A DNA stretch of 64,000 nt from Bosea sp. 124 (GTDB lineage: Bacteria; Pseudomonadota; Alphaproteobacteria; Rhizobiales; Beijerinckiaceae). The position numbers were made by a program, and so were the translations under genes. The notes under the pieces are model-generated. The model made no database searches. It saw only the letters and a program-made list of their open reading frames with translations, and was not told where the DNA came from. The DNA lies in the NCBI RefSeq assembly GCF_003046175.1, contig NZ_PZZM01000001.1, forward strand, positions 1,683,001 to 1,747,000. Direction: 5' to 3'. Numbering within the stretch: position 1 is the first letter of the stretch; each line of letters opens with the position of its first letter. Below, in pieces: positions 63,338-64,000 of this stretch.

Positions 63338-63428
63338 CGTCATGGCCGGGCTCGTCCCGGCCATGACGTCTTCCTTCGTTGAGGTCGTGTTCAAGACGTG
63401 GATGCTCGCCACAAGGGCGAGCATGACG
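63338..63428. repeat. Composite palindromic intergenic element, copy 9 (best-formed)
   Basis: A 91-base element: left hairpin CATGGCCGGG/CCCGGCCATG, core GTCTTCCTT and GTTCAAGACGTGG, right hairpin ATGCTCGCC/GGCGAGCAT, with CGTCAT and ATGACG ends. It aligns with copy 1 (inverted) over its whole length and shares its right hairpin with copy 6. It lies between convergent genes. Confidence 0.85.
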
Positions 63429-63438
63429 GGTGAGACCT

Positions 63439-64000
63439 TCAGATGTCCGCGCGCGGATCGATCTTCGCGACGCGGCCCAGCAGGTAATCGACCTCGGCCC
63501 TGGCCGCAGCGCTGATCGCCGAGCCCGGCTTGCGCTGGGCGTCGCTCTTGAGAATGCCGCGCTTCATCAGCGTGTATTTGCGCACGGCAAGGCCGACGCC
63601 CTGCTGCTGCTCGTAGCGCATCAGCGGCAGATGCGCGTCGAAGATGTCATGCGCCTCGTCGCGCTGGCCGGCCTTCTGCAGCCTGACGACGTCGATCAGC
63701 AGCTCGGGGAAGGCATAGCCGGTCATTGCGCCGTCGGCGCCGCGCTCCATCTCGAAATCGAGGAAAAGCCCGCCATTGCCGGTCAAGATCGAGATCGCCC
63801 GCAGCGAGCCGTCCGCCTGGAACTTGCGCAGCGTCGAGATCTTCTCCAGCCCCGGCCAGTCCTCGTGCTTGAGCATGACGCAGGACGGGTTGTCGGTGAC
63901 GATCTTGCGGATCACCGCCGGGGTCATGATGACCGAGAGCGTCAGCGGATAATCCTGGATGACGAAGGGGATATCGGTCCCGATCGCCTCGACCGCCTGG
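63439..64000 (-). CDS. Dihydrodipicolinate synthase family protein (N-terminus outside the window)
   Basis: The C-terminal 186 residues of a class I aldolase/lyase; the frame is open to the window edge. The visible part begins AIGTDIPFVIQDYPLTLSV, includes the Schiff-base lysine in CVMLKHED, then GNGGLFLDFEMERGADGAMTGYAFPELL and a helical C-terminal domain (DEAHDIFDAHLPLMRYEQQQGVGLAVRKYTLMKRG). This fits the DapA/NanA superfamily. The tail resembles sugar-acid or keto-acid lyases more than true DapA, but the exact substrate cannot be told. Confidence 0.9.
   Translation of the reverse strand, partial: QAVEAIGTDIPFVIQDYPLTLSVIMTPAVIRKIVTDNPSCVMLKHEDWPGLEKISTLRKFQADGSLRAISILTGNGGLFLDFEMERGADGAMTGYAFPELLIDVVRLQKAGQRDEAHDIFDAHLPLMRYEQQQGVGLAVRKYTLMKRGILKSDAQRKPGSAISAAARAEVDYLLGRVAKIDPRADI

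Noticed and set aside
627..63428. The dispersed palindromes as a CRISPR array
   Set aside because: They are single, kilobases apart and differ in length; there are no regular spacers and no cas genes.

Overview
The window is a gene-dense, GC-rich stretch of an alphaproteobacterial chromosome. Gene content, operon pairings and a SAM-II-type leader RNA point to Hyphomicrobiales (Rhizobiales), perhaps a Bosea/Methylobacterium-like genus; the genus is inference. About 63 protein genes are annotated. No tRNA, rRNA, CRISPR array, insertion sequence or prophage gene was seen. Base and codon use look uniform, so this reads as core/housekeeping sequence with some transport clusters.

Layout. 1-8.4 kb: end of a peptide ABC transporter, two gamma-glutamyltransferases, an orphan Bug-family receptor, a ferredoxin-reductase-type flavoprotein, a small PsiF-like secreted protein and a nitronate monooxygenase. 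8.4-13.7 kb: lepA, an XRE-cupin regulator coupled to a GNAT acetyltransferase, DUF3297, hrcA coupled to an ankyrin protein. 13.8-21 kb: rph-rdgB-hemW operon, LpoA-like lipoprotein, rsmI-yraN-gshB, moeB-like gene. 21.2-31.1 kb: a ten-gene same-strand array for nucleoside uptake (BMP receptor, ATPase, two permeases) and breakdown (cdd, purine nucleoside phosphorylase, deoC, deoA), with an MBL hydrolase and a GhrA-type dehydrogenase. 31-39 kb: SDR, phytase-like esterase, nth, DUF2244, methyltransferase, a frameshifted secreted protein, Ada-like methyltransferase and a polytopic membrane protein. 39-47 kb: trans-3-hydroxyproline dehydratase-type racemase, PfkB kinase, FAH hydrolase, then ugpBAEC behind a clear Pho box. 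47-54.5 kb: redoxin plus ScsB/DsbD, an LprI-like protein, dnaK-dnaJ with an RpoH-type promoter. 54.5-64 kb: CsbD, XRE regulator and divergent membrane protein, a second phytase-like protein, the methionine transporter metNIQ, a copper-chaperone pair and the end of a DapA-family gene.

Most notable. (1) The methionine transporter leader (about 62200 down to 61893, minus strand) holds, in order, a TTGACA promoter, a SAM-II-type pseudoknot, a 22-codon ORF with a strong ribosome site ending in a Cys-rich run (LCNGCCCRF), and a hairpin beside the next ribosome site. Two small, tightly spaced genes then precede metN. This looks like dual sensing of SAM and of cysteine supply. (2) A dispersed family of palindromic intergenic elements with CGTCAT/ATGACG ends occurs nine times. 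(3) A Pho box lies before ugpB. (4) A probable frameshifted secreted-protein gene lies near 35.7-36.1 kb.
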